Assembly (NCBI GenBank): GCA_023525975.1
Contig: JAKNSE010000037.1
Location: 7,732,501-7,796,500, forward strand
From: Smallanthus sonchifolius
Taxonomy: Eukaryota; Streptophyta; Magnoliopsida; Asterales; Asteraceae
Length of the DNA stretch: 64,000 nt
Direction: 5' to 3'
Below the pieces are notes generated by a model, which saw nothing but the letters and a program-made list of their open reading frames with translations, did not search any database and was not told the DNA's origin. Within the stretch, counting starts at the first letter, position 1. Every line of letters begins with the position of its first letter. The position numbers and the translations under genes were made by a program. Shown piece by piece: positions 1 to 11,087 of the stretch.

Positions 1-3000
1 GTAGCTTATTTTGCAAGATTTCCATCCTTGATTCATGATCTAATGTGCACTTCTCGAGCGAACTTTGAATTCTATAGTTCTGAAAATCGAAAGTTATCTC
101 AGATATTAGTCTACTGTCATGTTAAGACAACTCAATTTCACTTCACCAATCACCGGTGATCAACAGTGAAGAAATCCTGGAAACAGCCTCTCACCTGTAT
201 GCTGAAATATCGCCTTACAGGATCTGATTCAGGTTCCAGCTCCAACAGAAGCCTCACAGTATTCTCAAGCTACAAAAAATTATAATAATTATTCAAACCA
301 CAGAAAATAAAATAATAATAATATTTTAAGTGCCTGAAAAAACCCTCAAAACACTAGCATCAGATGACAGTAGAATTGATTAAATTTGGTACTGGTTGTA
401 TACCTCATGCATGCATAAACATTTGTAGAACTAATGGGAACACAAAGCATGCATCTCATTGGGTGGTCATACCATCACTATCTTCAATAAATAAAAAAGA
501 AATGATACATTAATAGACCAGATTCTTACTTACTTCAAATTACATTGGCGTATGATTCTATTAGAATAAGTAGCTTGCGAATTCGTTTATCATCCAAAAA
601 ACAGTTTTTTCGTTGATGCATAAAGAAGTCTGTTATCCATACTAGTTAGAGTAGATAGAAATTATTTCAAGAAGGCTTACATTTGTTAGGTCTATGTGTG
701 GATCTTCCAACGACTCGTAAAGCATGCCTTTAAAGTCATGCATTACCTTTTCAACCTCCTCAAGGACGCGTTTTAGTATTCCAACCTGAAACTTACAAAA
801 TTAATCGGTAAAACTAGTCACTGATAAAAACTAAAGTGTTTGTTCCTGCCTATGTAAAATAAAGAATAAACTTAATTTTCCAAAACAAAAAGAAGTTAAC
901 AGATATGTACATGAGAAGGGAGAACAATTGAGTTTGCTTTCCTGTATTCTCTGACTGCCAAGTCATATTCCCCCTTACCAATGTTTCCGCGGATGGCACT
1001 TGGCAAATTGAATAAAGTGCGGAACCTCTGAAGTGTTCCTTGAACTGCCCTGATTTTCTCTGCTTGAGCCTAAATAAAAAAAAGGATCATCAACTTATTT
1101 ACGCATCATAAATAAATAATGGAGCCATAACTTTAAGCCTATTGTTAACCTGTCTTTCAAGTAGTGGTTCAAAAGCGCGGTTAGCCATTGAATTGATTCC
1201 TTGGACACAAGTATCTAAATGAGAACTTCCACCTTCCGGATCTTCTTCTATCCTTTTTAGTTTTGACTCAATATCTGTATAATAAATACATTAATTCTTC
1301 ATCACCCATTATAAGAAGCTTACAAAGCTGATTTTTTTCACCGTAAAACATAACCTGAATCAGCCCATTAAAAGTAAACAGCATCTCTATATATGTACCT
1401 ACCATCAATAGTGGTTTTGCAAGAAACGAAGCAGTCAAAATTTTCTTTGACCAGTTGTTTTCTCTGCTGAGTCCATCCTTTGAGGTCAGATTTCAAAGCC
1501 GAAGTGCCAGTCTCCAAGTCTGCTGCACTTGTATATTGGTGTATGCGACTAATGAATAATACCGGATCAAACCTCTCTGAGAAAAACATTAACCTCTCTG
1601 CAACAACATTTTCCAGTATTATTATTAGGACTACATAATTGACTAAAACTGCATGTTTTCAGATCCTTTAAAAATTGGGCATTATTCTTGATTTTAATGC
1701 ACAGAGCTATAAAAATTACTTATGATCATTGAGCACAAAAAGTTCAAAATTGGTGTGTACGGTTCACAACAATTTCTGATTCAAGGAAAAACAACCTATA
1801 TAAGATCCTATGCTATCAAGATTACAACTTTTTAACAAGATTTAACAAACATATATCGGTGTAACCTATAAATCTAAACAATATTGCCTGTTAAAGTTAT
1901 CCTTCTCTTTCCATGTATTGTCTTCTTTTCAACTTCCAAATAAAATATAGCGTTCAAGTTCTTTTCAACTTATTGATGCCAGTACAAAAACTGCTAATCA
2001 TGTTTACTAGAGCTTATGTGTCACTTATTACAATATAAAAACAACTAATGCTTCAAGGTGTTGTGAGTTGTGCTCCCAAAAATGAAAACTAAATGAAGAA
2101 ACAATGATCTTTCATGTGAAAAACTATTTCTCGGAGGATGAATACCTCGAAGGTCTGCATCCACATTTTCAGAATTGGATGGTTCAGTTGCCGTACGCTC
2201 AGTAATCAACCTCATTGTTCTGCTGCTTATAATTCTAGCACAAAAATAAAGTAGCATTAGTAATAAACTGTAACAAGTTGCAGAACACATAAACACTCAA
2301 CATATCATGCGCAGACGGACAATGTCAAGAACTATAATGCAAAAAAGATAGAGAAGTTTGATCTACCCGAGTCCTAAAGGATCTATGCACTCCATGCCAC
2401 GTGGCAAGGACTGTAAATTGTTGAGCCCCTTTGTTTGTTTCCTCTCAATTTTTGGAACTACTGGAGCTGGAACTGCTTTCGATTCCCTCATTGCACGCAC
2501 TCTTAGAGCAAGCTGCAACAACACCAATTCAACCCTTTCCCTAAAATAAACATTTAAACTACAGAAAGAGAAACATGCATTATAAGTTATTTGTAATGAT
2601 TACTATAAGAATTCTCAACAAATTAAACCTCCAAATAAGTACATTGCTGGTGTCAATCTCTCAGGAAGAAATGAAACTAACATACCTATTAGTACAACTT
2701 CTAATAGTGATAACAAATGTTCAAATGGATGTTTCAGTGAGTAACAGATGAGAAGATTATGAATACATGCTAGCCTGTAAAGTTGTTGATTTGCTTTTAT
2801 AATTTATTATGGATAAAAATTCTACACACAAGAGGATGGGTGTGTCTATTTTTGAATCATACTCGACCTGGCAATCTTGACCCAAAGTAGGGGAAATGGG
2901 TTGGTTTGGGTAAAAATTTTTTGTATTTTGGGTTGAACTGGATAACACCATAACACAAAATAGGTTGAAATGAGTAACACCTTAAAACAATTTGGCTCAA

Positions 3001-4393
3001 GATGGGTCACCTAAAAACTATGTAAATTTAAAATGGGTTCAAACGGGTACCATATTTTGGTACTTTTCTTTTCTAAGACATCTTATTTCAACCCGAGACA
3101 CTTTTTGGTTACAACCCATTCTGATCTGAAGCATATTAACACTTTTTTTTAAAGACACGTTTGACCCGAACTCATTTGGGTCATAACCCATCCTGACCCA
3201 AACTCATTCTGACCTGTTACCCAACCCAACCCACCTGTTTTGCCAGGCTTAAATCATACATTCTACAAAAGCCAACACTTGTACTGCTTTTTGTGTACCT
3301 TGATCTTAATCATACTGTCACATATCATACTTTGTGTTTGTATATACAGAAAATGCTAGAAACATAAGACAACTTAGTGTGGACTCATTTAATTAGGGGC
3401 ATGCTATACCCACACCTCCGACACTCTAATCCCACACCGTTCTCAAACGGCCATTTGAAGGTTAGGGCTTATGTCATAGCCCCTCTACTTTTCAAACAGA
3501 AAATTTGAAGGTTAGGGCTTACGTCATAGCCCCTACCTTTAACCGGCCTTTTGAATGTGTGATTAGAATTAGGGATGTAGGAATAGCATATCTCTTTAAG
3601 GTGTGTCACATATACATCAATCACAATCGTGTCTAAACCCTTGCAACCAAATCCATATCGACATAAACAAACAAACATACCCAACAAAAATCCCACTCAA
3701 AGAATAGGAGATGGGGAGGGTGGGATGAGGGCAAACCTTACCTTTATCTCATGGGGTAGAGAGGCTGCACACAAAGAGACCCCCGACTCGAGAAACATAC
3801 AAAACATGCATGCAATAGATAGTATATATAAGAACATGACATAGAAGTTCGTACCATAGGCATAATAGTCCCTAAATCTACAATCACGAGGCATACAATA
3901 GCATACAAGAACTTAAAAATGAACCAGTGAGTGGCAGTGGTGGTTGTATAACAGCAGTGGCTAAATCACTAACTGCTGCTACGTTAAAAGATACATGAAA
4001 TTATAACTGTTAAGCATATACATATACAAATACACAACGTATTAAATATGGTACCTCAGATTCATTCACTTGCTTCCATTTAGTAGGTTCCACCCCTTCA
4101 GGGAGTTTAACATCATCAACCTTACCTCCGTCCCCCTTGTTGGGTCCAGCATTGTGATAAATAGCAGAATCTTCATCTCCGGATGATATACTAAGCATTT
4201 CGACCTCGGAGTCATCAGATTCGTCTGATGGAACCCTACGCTTGTTACGCTTATTATGGATTTTTTTACCCCCTTTAGGTATACGATTCCCAAGCGTTTG
4301 CATGAAATTAACTACAGGTTTTGCCTTGGATTTACGTGATTTACCTTTCGACGACACTTGTTGTGATACCTCTTCCTCATCGCTGTCACTCAT
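1..4393 (-). CDS. SEC5: Exocyst complex component SEC5, 5' nine exons (gene continues beyond left edge)
   Basis: SEC5 is a subunit of the octameric exocyst, which tethers Golgi-derived secretory vesicles to the plasma membrane. I spliced nine exons by eye: 4055-4393, 2367-2512, 2146-2225, 1403-1597, 1150-1274, 911-1069, 681-785, 195-269 and 1-79. All junctions are GT/AG and phases agree, giving about 434 codons with no stop; the plant protein is about 1,090 residues, so the C-terminal half lies outside. Blocks typical of plant SEC5 are the acidic SEVEMLSISSGDEDS stretch, LPRGMECIDPLGLG, LVKENFDCFVSCKTTID, RTLFNLPSAIRGNIGKGEYD and LELEPESDPV. The ATG at 4393 opens MSDSDEEE, as in the family, but the usual LLQMALKEQ block soon after is missing. 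Intron 1 is 1.5 kb and holds three transposon pieces. The acceptor of exon 3 is a tandem cagcag, so its first codons are uncertain. Expression cannot be judged. Confidence 0.93.
2863..3251. mobile_element. hAT-type MITE in SEC5 intron 1
   Basis: The ends are inverted: TCGACCTGGCAA on the left, and the right end read on the minus strand gives TAAGCCTGGCAA. A perfect 8-bp duplication, AATCATAC, flanks it at 2855-2862 and 3252-3259. An 8-bp TSD and a (C)CTGGCAA end are typical of hAT elements. The 389-bp body is made of degenerate GACCC/GGGTT motifs and has no coding capacity, so it must have moved with an outside transposase. Confidence 0.8.
3396..3595. mobile_element. PIF/Harbinger-like MITE in SEC5 intron 1
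   Basis: The left end GGGGCATGCTAT matches the inverted right end AGAGATATGCTAT, and similarity continues for about 40 bp. TTA flanks both sides (3393-3395, 3596-3598), the 3-bp target of Harbinger-type elements. Inside, a 51-bp unit starting near 3449 (TTGAAGGTTAGGGCTTA) is repeated twice in tandem. Family assignment rests on TSD length alone. Confidence 0.5.
3667..3800 (-). mobile_element. 5'-truncated 3' end of an RTE LINE in SEC5 intron 1
   Basis: Read on the minus strand this matches the 3' untranslated end of the full LINE at 10350-10491: GGGGGTCT, then AGCCTCTCTA, GGTAAGGTTTGCCCTCAT and CACCCTCCCC in the same order, closing with a TTTG-rich tail. It is therefore a heavily 5'-truncated, older relative inserted in the sense direction of SEC5. 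TSDs are not clear. Confidence 0.75.
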
Positions 4394-4640
4394 TTTTCCG
4401 TTGAATTCTTCTGTTAATTGGAACGATTCTCTCCTTTTTGTTTGCTTCTGATCGATTTAAGCAACCTTCAATTTGACGACAGCTGCTCGATTGAATTCTT
4501 GATTTCAATTCGAACGCCCCTTATTGATCTGTCGATGATTACAGATACTCCCAATGTTGGTGAATCAAGAGCAAATTGAATTGAATAGAACAACAATTTT
4601 ACGTAAACTTTGAATTGTGATTACAGAGTTTGAAAGTGGC
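4394..4640 (-). promoter_or_regulatory. SEC5 5' leader and proximal upstream region
   Basis: About 250 bp separate the SEC5 start codon from the first repeat. The part next to the ATG is purine-rich on the coding strand, as plant leaders often are. I see no convincing TATA box and cannot place the transcription start. A Helitron-like element lies immediately upstream, so the natural promoter may be short or partly transposon-derived. Confidence 0.35.
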
Positions 4641-4645
4641 GATGG

Positions 4646-4740
4646 GTACCATAATAAAGACCCCTTGGATTATTTATATTTATATAAATGACTCTAAATA
4701 TAGTTTACTAGAATGACTCTAAGACCCTTGTACCATAATA
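4646..4740. repeat. 73-bp AT-rich insert flanked by an 11-bp direct repeat
   Basis: GTACCATAATA occurs at 4646-4656 and 4730-4740. The insert between has AAGACCC-type motifs at both ends. It may be a very small transposon or a slipped duplication; no family is assigned. Confidence 0.3.
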
Positions 4741-4760
4741 TATAACTAGTTAATAAATAA

Positions 4761-5565
4761 CTAGTTAGATGTCCATGTGTATTGCGACGCGTTAAAACGT
4801 GGAAAAATTAACATCCTCGAGTATAAAAGTTTGAAACGCAAAGCGGACGTCACGGTTTTAAAGAACGGTATAATATAATAAAATATCGAATAACCAAAAG
4901 ACATAATCAATTAGAAGTTTGAAGTCGAGAACAAAAAACTAAAAACAACAAAAACAGGTAAAAAAGAAAGCTATAAAGAAAGAGAAAAAAAAAACTAAAA
5001 ATAAAAAATGACATGTGTTTTACATCGATCGGAAACAATAAAAACAAATAGCAACGTGGGTTCCAATAACATCGATTACGGGCACTGATGTTGTATGTTA
5101 GTTGTCGGTTCGGTTCATGAAAGCACTGAGACTTGGTATAGTTTACGATAGGAAAAAATGTATTTGTGATGATTTCGTCACCAAAATGTTGTACGATGTA
5201 ACCTAAAAAAATAAAGTCGTGCTTTACATTGACCGAAAACCATAAAACGAATACCGATACAGGTTCTGATAATATGAATATCAGCAACGGTGTTTTTGCT
5301 TATTATCAACGCGGTTCGTCATGGTACCGGAACGGGAACGGTAACGGTAACGGTACTCACTATGTCCTACGACACAAAAAAATACGCGATTTTGAATACA
5401 ACTCCGTTTTTAGAAAAAAGTTATATTGGAATTTGACAACAAAAAAAATAAAGACAGTTGCGCATTCCATTTAAAAAAAGTAAACGAACAAAAGTTATTG
5501 CAGGAAAACAAAAATAATAGAAAATAAAATAGGTTAAAAGTGTATATTATATAGTATAAGAGATG
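4761..5565 (-). mobile_element. Helitron-like element (family 2), minus orientation
   Basis: On the minus strand the left edge ends ...CATCTAACTAG followed by T, the CTAG|T form of a Helitron 3' end. The interior shares degenerate ACCGATACCGGT-type repeats with 20950-21420, where they lie inverted. The opposite edge near 5565 reads TCTCTTATACTATATAA on the minus strand, a plausible TC 5' end. The terminal hairpin is weak and there is no Rep/helicase gene, so boundaries are tentative. Confidence 0.4.
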
Positions 5566-5693
5566 ATAACGAAAAATATAACAAAATAGTTTTACTGTAT
5601 GCATGTAAATAAGTTTAGATTGTTATGAATATTATATTATGGTGACCATCCACATTTCTAACTCTCATATTACTTATGTTTGTATTAATGACA

Positions 5694-6149
5694 CTAGGTT
5701 AGATTCCTGTGTGTTATACGGACTCAATCATGAAAATAATACAATAAATAAATATTTTATATGTTGATAGATTATTTTTAGATTTTATAGTGTCAATGTT
5801 AGCAGATAACTTATAAAACAATTACACAGTAACAATTCATAATATTCTAAAAAATTAAAAATTAACACCTCTAAATCTTATGAATTATAATGAATTAGTT
5901 AAATTTAATTATAAGTATTCTATTTAAAAAAGGAAGTTATTAGTTAACCAAAAGTTATCCTACATTTAATATTTAAAATTTAAAATCATAAGAAATATGA
6001 AAATGTTTAAATGGTATTTAATCAATTTTGGAGTTTAAAAAAACTAAAATAAATAATTGAAAAATTTTTAGGCGGGAAAACAAATATCTAGAGGCTCTAG
6101 AATTATGACACGTGACACCTCAAAACCTTTATTTATTATATAATATAGA
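5694..6149 (-). mobile_element. Non-autonomous Helitron (family 1), 456 bp
   Basis: On the minus strand it starts TCTATATTATATAATAAATA (6149) and ends in a GTATAACACAC hairpin region followed by AACCTAG (5697-5694) and then T, i.e. insertion between A and T without target duplication. The same 5' start recurs at 11135, 19167 (minus) and 24971, defining a family. There is no coding capacity. Confidence 0.75.
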
Positions 6150-6570
6150 TATAGATTAGTCCTATATATAATGACTCTTGTACTTGATATTATATATCTC
6201 TAATAAAATACTTCTCCTTTTTCTCTCATTCTCTTTCTTCTTATATTTACATACTTTGTATATTGGTTGCTATTAGGTCATTGTTTCATAACATTGTTTA
6301 TATTTTCAATATGTATTTTAACTTACACAATTTTTTATAGATTTTCACTCATAGTTCTACATGTCAAAGTGATTTAAAATGGGTTGGGAGAATTATGTGA
6401 ATTTGGAAGGTTGAGGGGAAGCCAAAATCGTAGATTATTTGAGTCAGTGAGGGTGGAGGTGGAGGTAAGACGAAGTTTTTCATAAGGAAAAATATGTTAT
6501 TCAGACGTTAAAATGTGGATTATAACATATTTATAAAGTTTGTTAATAAAAGGACAAACATTTGACTGTA
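6150..6570. other. AT-rich spacer, no gene seen
   Basis: I find no open frame with recognisable content. Part of it (6400-6570) may be flanking DNA or 5'-ward sequence of copia D, whose LTR appears to end near 6571. Confidence 0.4.
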
Positions 6571-6643
6571 AACTCAGAATTTAGAATATAAATAAAGAAT
6601 ATTTCTATATCTTTGATTTCTGGTCTTTTAACTTACAAATATA
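6571..6643 (-). repeat. Distal part of copia D 3' LTR, cut off by the LINE
   Basis: This joins to 10492-10616 once the LINE and one copy of its 17-bp duplication are removed. The joined piece would make an LTR of about 200 bp starting TGTTAGATAAG (10616, minus strand) and ending near TTTACA (6571). The end is a guess from the TG...CA rule because no second LTR of this element is in view. Confidence 0.45.
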
Positions 6644-7129
6644 ATCGGTTCACGTAATTTCATCTTTTCGGGATTTGGTACGGACCGGGTTTACCGAATG
6701 CACCTGGTCTAGCCGATTTGCTCACCCCTACCAACCGTCGGGATTCCTGAGGTATCAACTAAATCATCCTCACCGCTGCACCGTCGTCTGAAATCAGCCC
6801 CGCCGCACCGCGATTATCGCCACCGCTGCGAGTCCGATTCAAGACTAGGAGGAGACATGCGGTCTAAAACTCTAGTTCTACTGACGGTGATACCAAGGTG
6901 GAATAGGAAGGAGTACCCTAACTTGGGCGCAATTGGGTTAGTTCGTTCCAACTCCTTTATTTCTGTCCGTTTTACCTTCTTGTTACACGAATTGCATGCT
7001 TAGGTATTCTTGGTCTGGGTTAGGAGGACCAGCAATTGTTCTTGATTCACAGGGAGAGACATACACTGTTTTTGGTTTTGACTGTTGCATGTACGTGTTG
7101 CATCTGTTTGATTAATGAGCAATTTGTCT

Positions 7130-7205
7130 ATTCTATTTGCTTAACTGTGGTTAAAATAAAAATAAATATTCTATTTGCTTAACTGTGGTTAAAATAAAAA
7201 TAAAT
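7130..7205. repeat. Perfect 38-bp tandem duplication in the LINE 5' region
   Basis: Two identical units (7130-7167, 7168-7205), each beginning ATTCTATTTGCTTAACTG and ending AATAAAT. Perfect identity suggests recent slippage or a recently inherited doublet. It sits directly before the LINE coding region. Confidence 0.9.
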
Positions 7206-7210
7206 ACATC

Positions 7211-10160
7211 TTGTGTATTATTTCAAACATAGACGGTAGGTGGAATAATGTCTCATTGAGATCATGTTCAGGGGAGAGGGGTGCATCTAGTGCTAACCAT
7301 AAGGGGTATAGGTTACGTTTGGCATCCTGGAATGTAGGAAGCCTAACTAGTAAGTTGTTAGAGTTAGTAGACGTGCTTAGAAAACATAGGATTCAGGTAG
7401 CTTGCCTTCAGGAGACTAGGTGGAAGGGTCAAAGGGGGGGGGGGTGAGTGTAATGGCTACAAACTGTTGCATTCTGGTTGCGATGGAACAAAAAATGGGG
7501 TGGGTTTTCTAGTTGCTAAAGAACTGCACGGTAATGTGGTGGAAGTGAAAAGATATAATGATAGGATCATGATGTTGAGAGTAGTACTTGGTGAGGAAGT
7601 TGTGGCAATTGTTAGCGCTTATGCACCACATGTAGGTCTAGGAGACCAAGAAAGGAGGGATTTTTGGGGTAGTTTAGACGGAGTAATGAGGTCATTACCT
7701 AGACAGGAGAAAATATGCTTAGGAGGTGATTTTAATGGTCACGTTGGTAAGGAGAGTGATGGTTTTCCGATGGTTCATGGAGGTTTTGGTTATGGTGTTA
7801 GAAACGATAATGGTAGGGAGCTTCTTGACTTTGCGCTTGCGCATGATCTTGGTATTATAAACACGTTCTTTATAAAGAGGGAATCACATTTGATTACTTT
7901 TAGTAGCGGGGGGCGCAACACGCAGATCGACTATTTCCTGATGAGACAAGGGGATCGAAATTGGTGGAAGGATTGCAAGGTAATTCCAGGAGAGTCAGTA
8001 GCGACCCAACATCGTCTGTTGGTGGCCGATTTTACCTTGAGAAAAAGGGTGGCGGAGAGGAGAAGAAAAAATAAACCAAGGATCAGATGGGGGAATTTGA
8101 AGGACGAAAACATCAATTTGTTTAAAGATAAAGTCATGGCGATGAACACAAATACTAAGGATGGCGACACAAACCAGATGTGGGTTGCTATGGCAACCAC
8201 TGTTACGCAGGCAACAAAGGAAACCCTCGGAGTCACATTGGGAGCAACAAGAGGACATCAGGAGTCTTGGTGGTGGAATGAGGAGGTGCGGAGCAAGATA
8301 AAGGACAAGCAACAACGCTTTAAAGATATGTTGCAGTGCAGTAATGGAGAGGAGATAATGACACTACGGGAGAACTATAGACAGGCAAAGAGGGAATCTA
8401 AAAAGGCAGTGAGTGAGGCAAATAATTTTGCCTATGAAACGATGTATAGAAAACTAGACACCAAGGAAGGGGAGCATCATATGTTTAAGATTGCCAAAAA
8501 TAGGGAGCGTAGGAGACAAGATCTTGGGGTCGTGAAGTTTATCAAGGAAGATGATGGAAGAGTTTTGGTAAAGGGACGAGACATCAAGCTGAGATGGCAA
8601 AACTATTTCTACACCCTTTTCAACAGTTGTAGACCAAGTCTAGCCATAACGGAGAATCCCACTACTCAATCCAGTCAACGAAATAATTGTTATTGTCGAA
8701 ATATCACACAGGAAGAAGTGAGGAGTGCTCTTAAGAAGATGGGAAGAGCTAAGGCAGTCGGTCCAGACAACATACCCATTGAAGCGTGGAAGTGTATGGG
8801 AGAGGAAGGCGTTCAGTGGTTGACAAGACTGTTCAACAATATCTTCAAAACCGGGAAGATGCCAGATCAGTGGAGGCGTAGTGTCTTAGTACCCCTATAT
8901 AAAAACAAAGGAGATGCTCAATGTTGTGCTAACTACAGGGGGATTAAGCTCCTATGTCATACAATGAAATTATGGGAAAGAGTTATAGATACAAGGATTA
9001 GACGACAAACCCAGGTTACAGCAAACCAATTTGGGTTCATGCCAGGCCGGTCCACTACGGAGGCGATACACATTTTAAGAAGATTAATGGAAAAGTACAG
9101 AGAGAAGAAACATGATTTACATATGGTGTTCATCGATCTTGAAAAGGCGTACGATAGTGTGCCTAGAAGATTGATTTGGGAAAGTCTGGAGGGAAGAGGG
9201 ATCCCTAGTAAATATATTGAGGAAATTAGGGATATGTATCATGAGGCTAAGACATGCGTCCGAGCACCCGTGGGGGATACAGACTTTTTTCCGGTGGAAG
9301 TGGGAGTTCACCAGGGGTCGGCATTAAGCCCCTTTCTCTTTGCAGTAGTTTTGGATGAGTTGTCAAAGTCGATTCAAGATGCAATTCCATGGTGCATGCT
9401 TTTTGCTGATGATATCGTGTTGATTGCAGAAAGTAAAGAGACATTGAACAACATACTAGAGGAATGGAGAACAGTCTTAGAGCACAAAGGTTTGAAGATA
9501 AGCCGATCTAAAACCGAGTACCTTCACTGCAACTTTAGTGGTGCAAACGTCGACGAGGAGACCCAGATTTCTATTGAAGGTGGGGTTGTCCCTAAGATAC
9601 TGAAGTTCAAGTATCTAGGATCTGTCATCCAGAGTAACGGGGACATCGACAATGATGTAGTCCATCGGGTGCAGGCTGGTTGGTGTAAATGGAAAGCGGC
9701 CTCAGGTGTTTTGTGCGACAAGAGGTTCCCAATAGGGTTAAAGGGTAAATTTTATAGGGTAGCAGTTCGCCCAGCGATGCTATATGGAACCGATTGTTGG
9801 GCCATCAAGAAGACACAAGCTCGAAAAATGGATGTAGCTGAGATGAGGATGTTGAGGTGGATGTGTGGACACACAAGAAAGGACCGAATAAGAAATGAAG
9901 TTGTTCGGAAGAGATTCACATGTATCTCAGATAAGATAAGAGAAGGAAGATTGAGATGGTTTGGACATGTCAAGAGGAGACAGAGCACAGATCCAGTGAG
10001 AACGGTGGAAACTCTCGTTGTAGAGGAGAAAAGGAGCAGGGGGAGACCGAAATTAACGTGGGATGAGAGGATTAGGCTTGATTTGCTAGATTTACACCTC
10101 TCAGAGGACATGATCAATGATAGGATTTCATGGAGACGTCGTATTAGGGTTTTAGGATGA
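7211..10160 (+). pseudogene. LINE ORF2: AP-like endonuclease plus reverse transcriptase, one frameshift
   Basis: The product would nick target DNA and reverse-transcribe the LINE RNA there. The first part (7211-7447) carries the exonuclease-endonuclease-phosphatase start LASWNVG...CLQETRWKG. The second (7467-10160, 897 codons) completes the endonuclease (IVSAYAPH, GGDFNGHVG, TQIDYFL) and has reverse transcriptase blocks: KAVGPDNIPIEAW, NYRGIKLL, FIDLEKAYDSVPR, HQGSALSPFLF and the catalytic FADDIVLIA near 9400. A run of eleven Gs at 7434-7444 shifts the frame by one, separating the parts; beyond it the frame is fully open. One extra G (true or an assembly error) would explain this. The upstream start is unclear: the open frame begins without a convincing ATG. 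No separate ORF1 is seen, as expected for RTE. Confidence 0.88.
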
Positions 10161-10491
10161 GTGACCCGTTGTGTGGGAGAGTAGAGTTGTTTAGCAAAGA
10201 TTTTGCGTATGTCTTGTTTCTTGTAGGTGTGTTGTGTTTCTTGTGACTAATATACTCTAGTCATACACTGCTAATTGTTAGATTACTGTTAGATTTATTT
10301 TACTTTATTACTCATTAATTTTATTTATATTTTTATCTTTTTCTTTCTCATGGAGCCGGGGGTCTAAACGGGAGCAGCCTCTCTATCCCTTGGGATAGGG
10401 GTAAGGTTTGCCCTCATCACACCCTCCCCAGACCCTACTAATAGCGTTAGCTATGTGTGGGATTATACTAGGTACGTTTGGTTTGGTTTGG

Positions 10492-11087
10492 TTTAACTTA
10501 CAAATATATACTTAAATAGAGAGAAAACTAAGCCATCTAGATCATATGCAACTTGGCAATATGGCAACTTGTATACATAATAACTTGACAACTTGTTCTT
10601 ATCTTATCTAACACTACCTCTCATGGTGATGCATACTTATTGATCATGCCTAGCTTATTAGAAATATAGTTGATTCTATTTTCAGGCAGACCTTTAGTGG
10701 ATACATCTGTTAATTGGTCTCTACTTCTAACATGAGGTGTTGTGATCATTTCATCTTTAACCTTTTCTCAAGTGAAATGACAGTCAATGTCTATGTGTTT
10801 GATTCTTTCATAAAATACTAGGTTATTTGCAATATAAATAGATGCCTCATTATCACACCATAGATTAATTGGCTTAGCTTGTCTAAATCTAATCTCACCA
10901 AGAAGATTTTAAACCCAAACTAGTTCACATGTGGTTTGTGTCATAGCCCTGCATTCTGATTCTGCACTAGAATGAGATAAAACATTATACTTCTTGCTTT
11001 TCCATGACACAATATTACCCCCCACAAGAACACAATATCTGGTACGGAACATTTGCTTGTCGGATCTCCATTATAATTATCGTTTTG
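10492..11087 (-). pseudogene. Copia D: RNase H remnant and start of 3' LTR
   Basis: On the minus strand from about 11070 down to 10620 the copia RNase H signature reads YCVLVGGNIVSWKSKK, SHSSAESE, WCDNEASIYIANN, then the closing TKGLPENR region, with several in-frame stops. A purine-rich GAGAGGTAG precedes the LTR start TGTTAGATAAG at 10616. The last five bases, TTTTG, are the copia A target duplication, and the same element resumes at 19332. D is the oldest layer of this stack. Confidence 0.8.

Larger units (their letters stand above)
6644..10491 (+). mobile_element. RTE-clade LINE with 17-bp target-site duplication
   Basis: A perfect duplication, TTTAACTTACAAATATA, lies at 6627-6643 and 10492-10508. 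The element holds one endonuclease/reverse-transcriptase reading frame and ends in a TTTGG-repeat tail after the conserved GGTAAGGTTTGCCCTCAT block, as RTE elements end in short tandem repeats. Its first 87 bp resemble the end of a hAT element (TTGCTCACCCCTA ends at 6730), suggesting the parent copy carried a hAT MITE in its 5' region and this copy is truncated inside it. It inserted into the 3' LTR of copia D. Confidence 0.85.

Noticed and set aside
4907..5287. 126-codon hydrophobic minus-strand frame that looks like a membrane protein
   Set aside because: Encoded by A/T homopolymer-rich Helitron-like DNA; Phe/Leu richness is compositional and no family fits.
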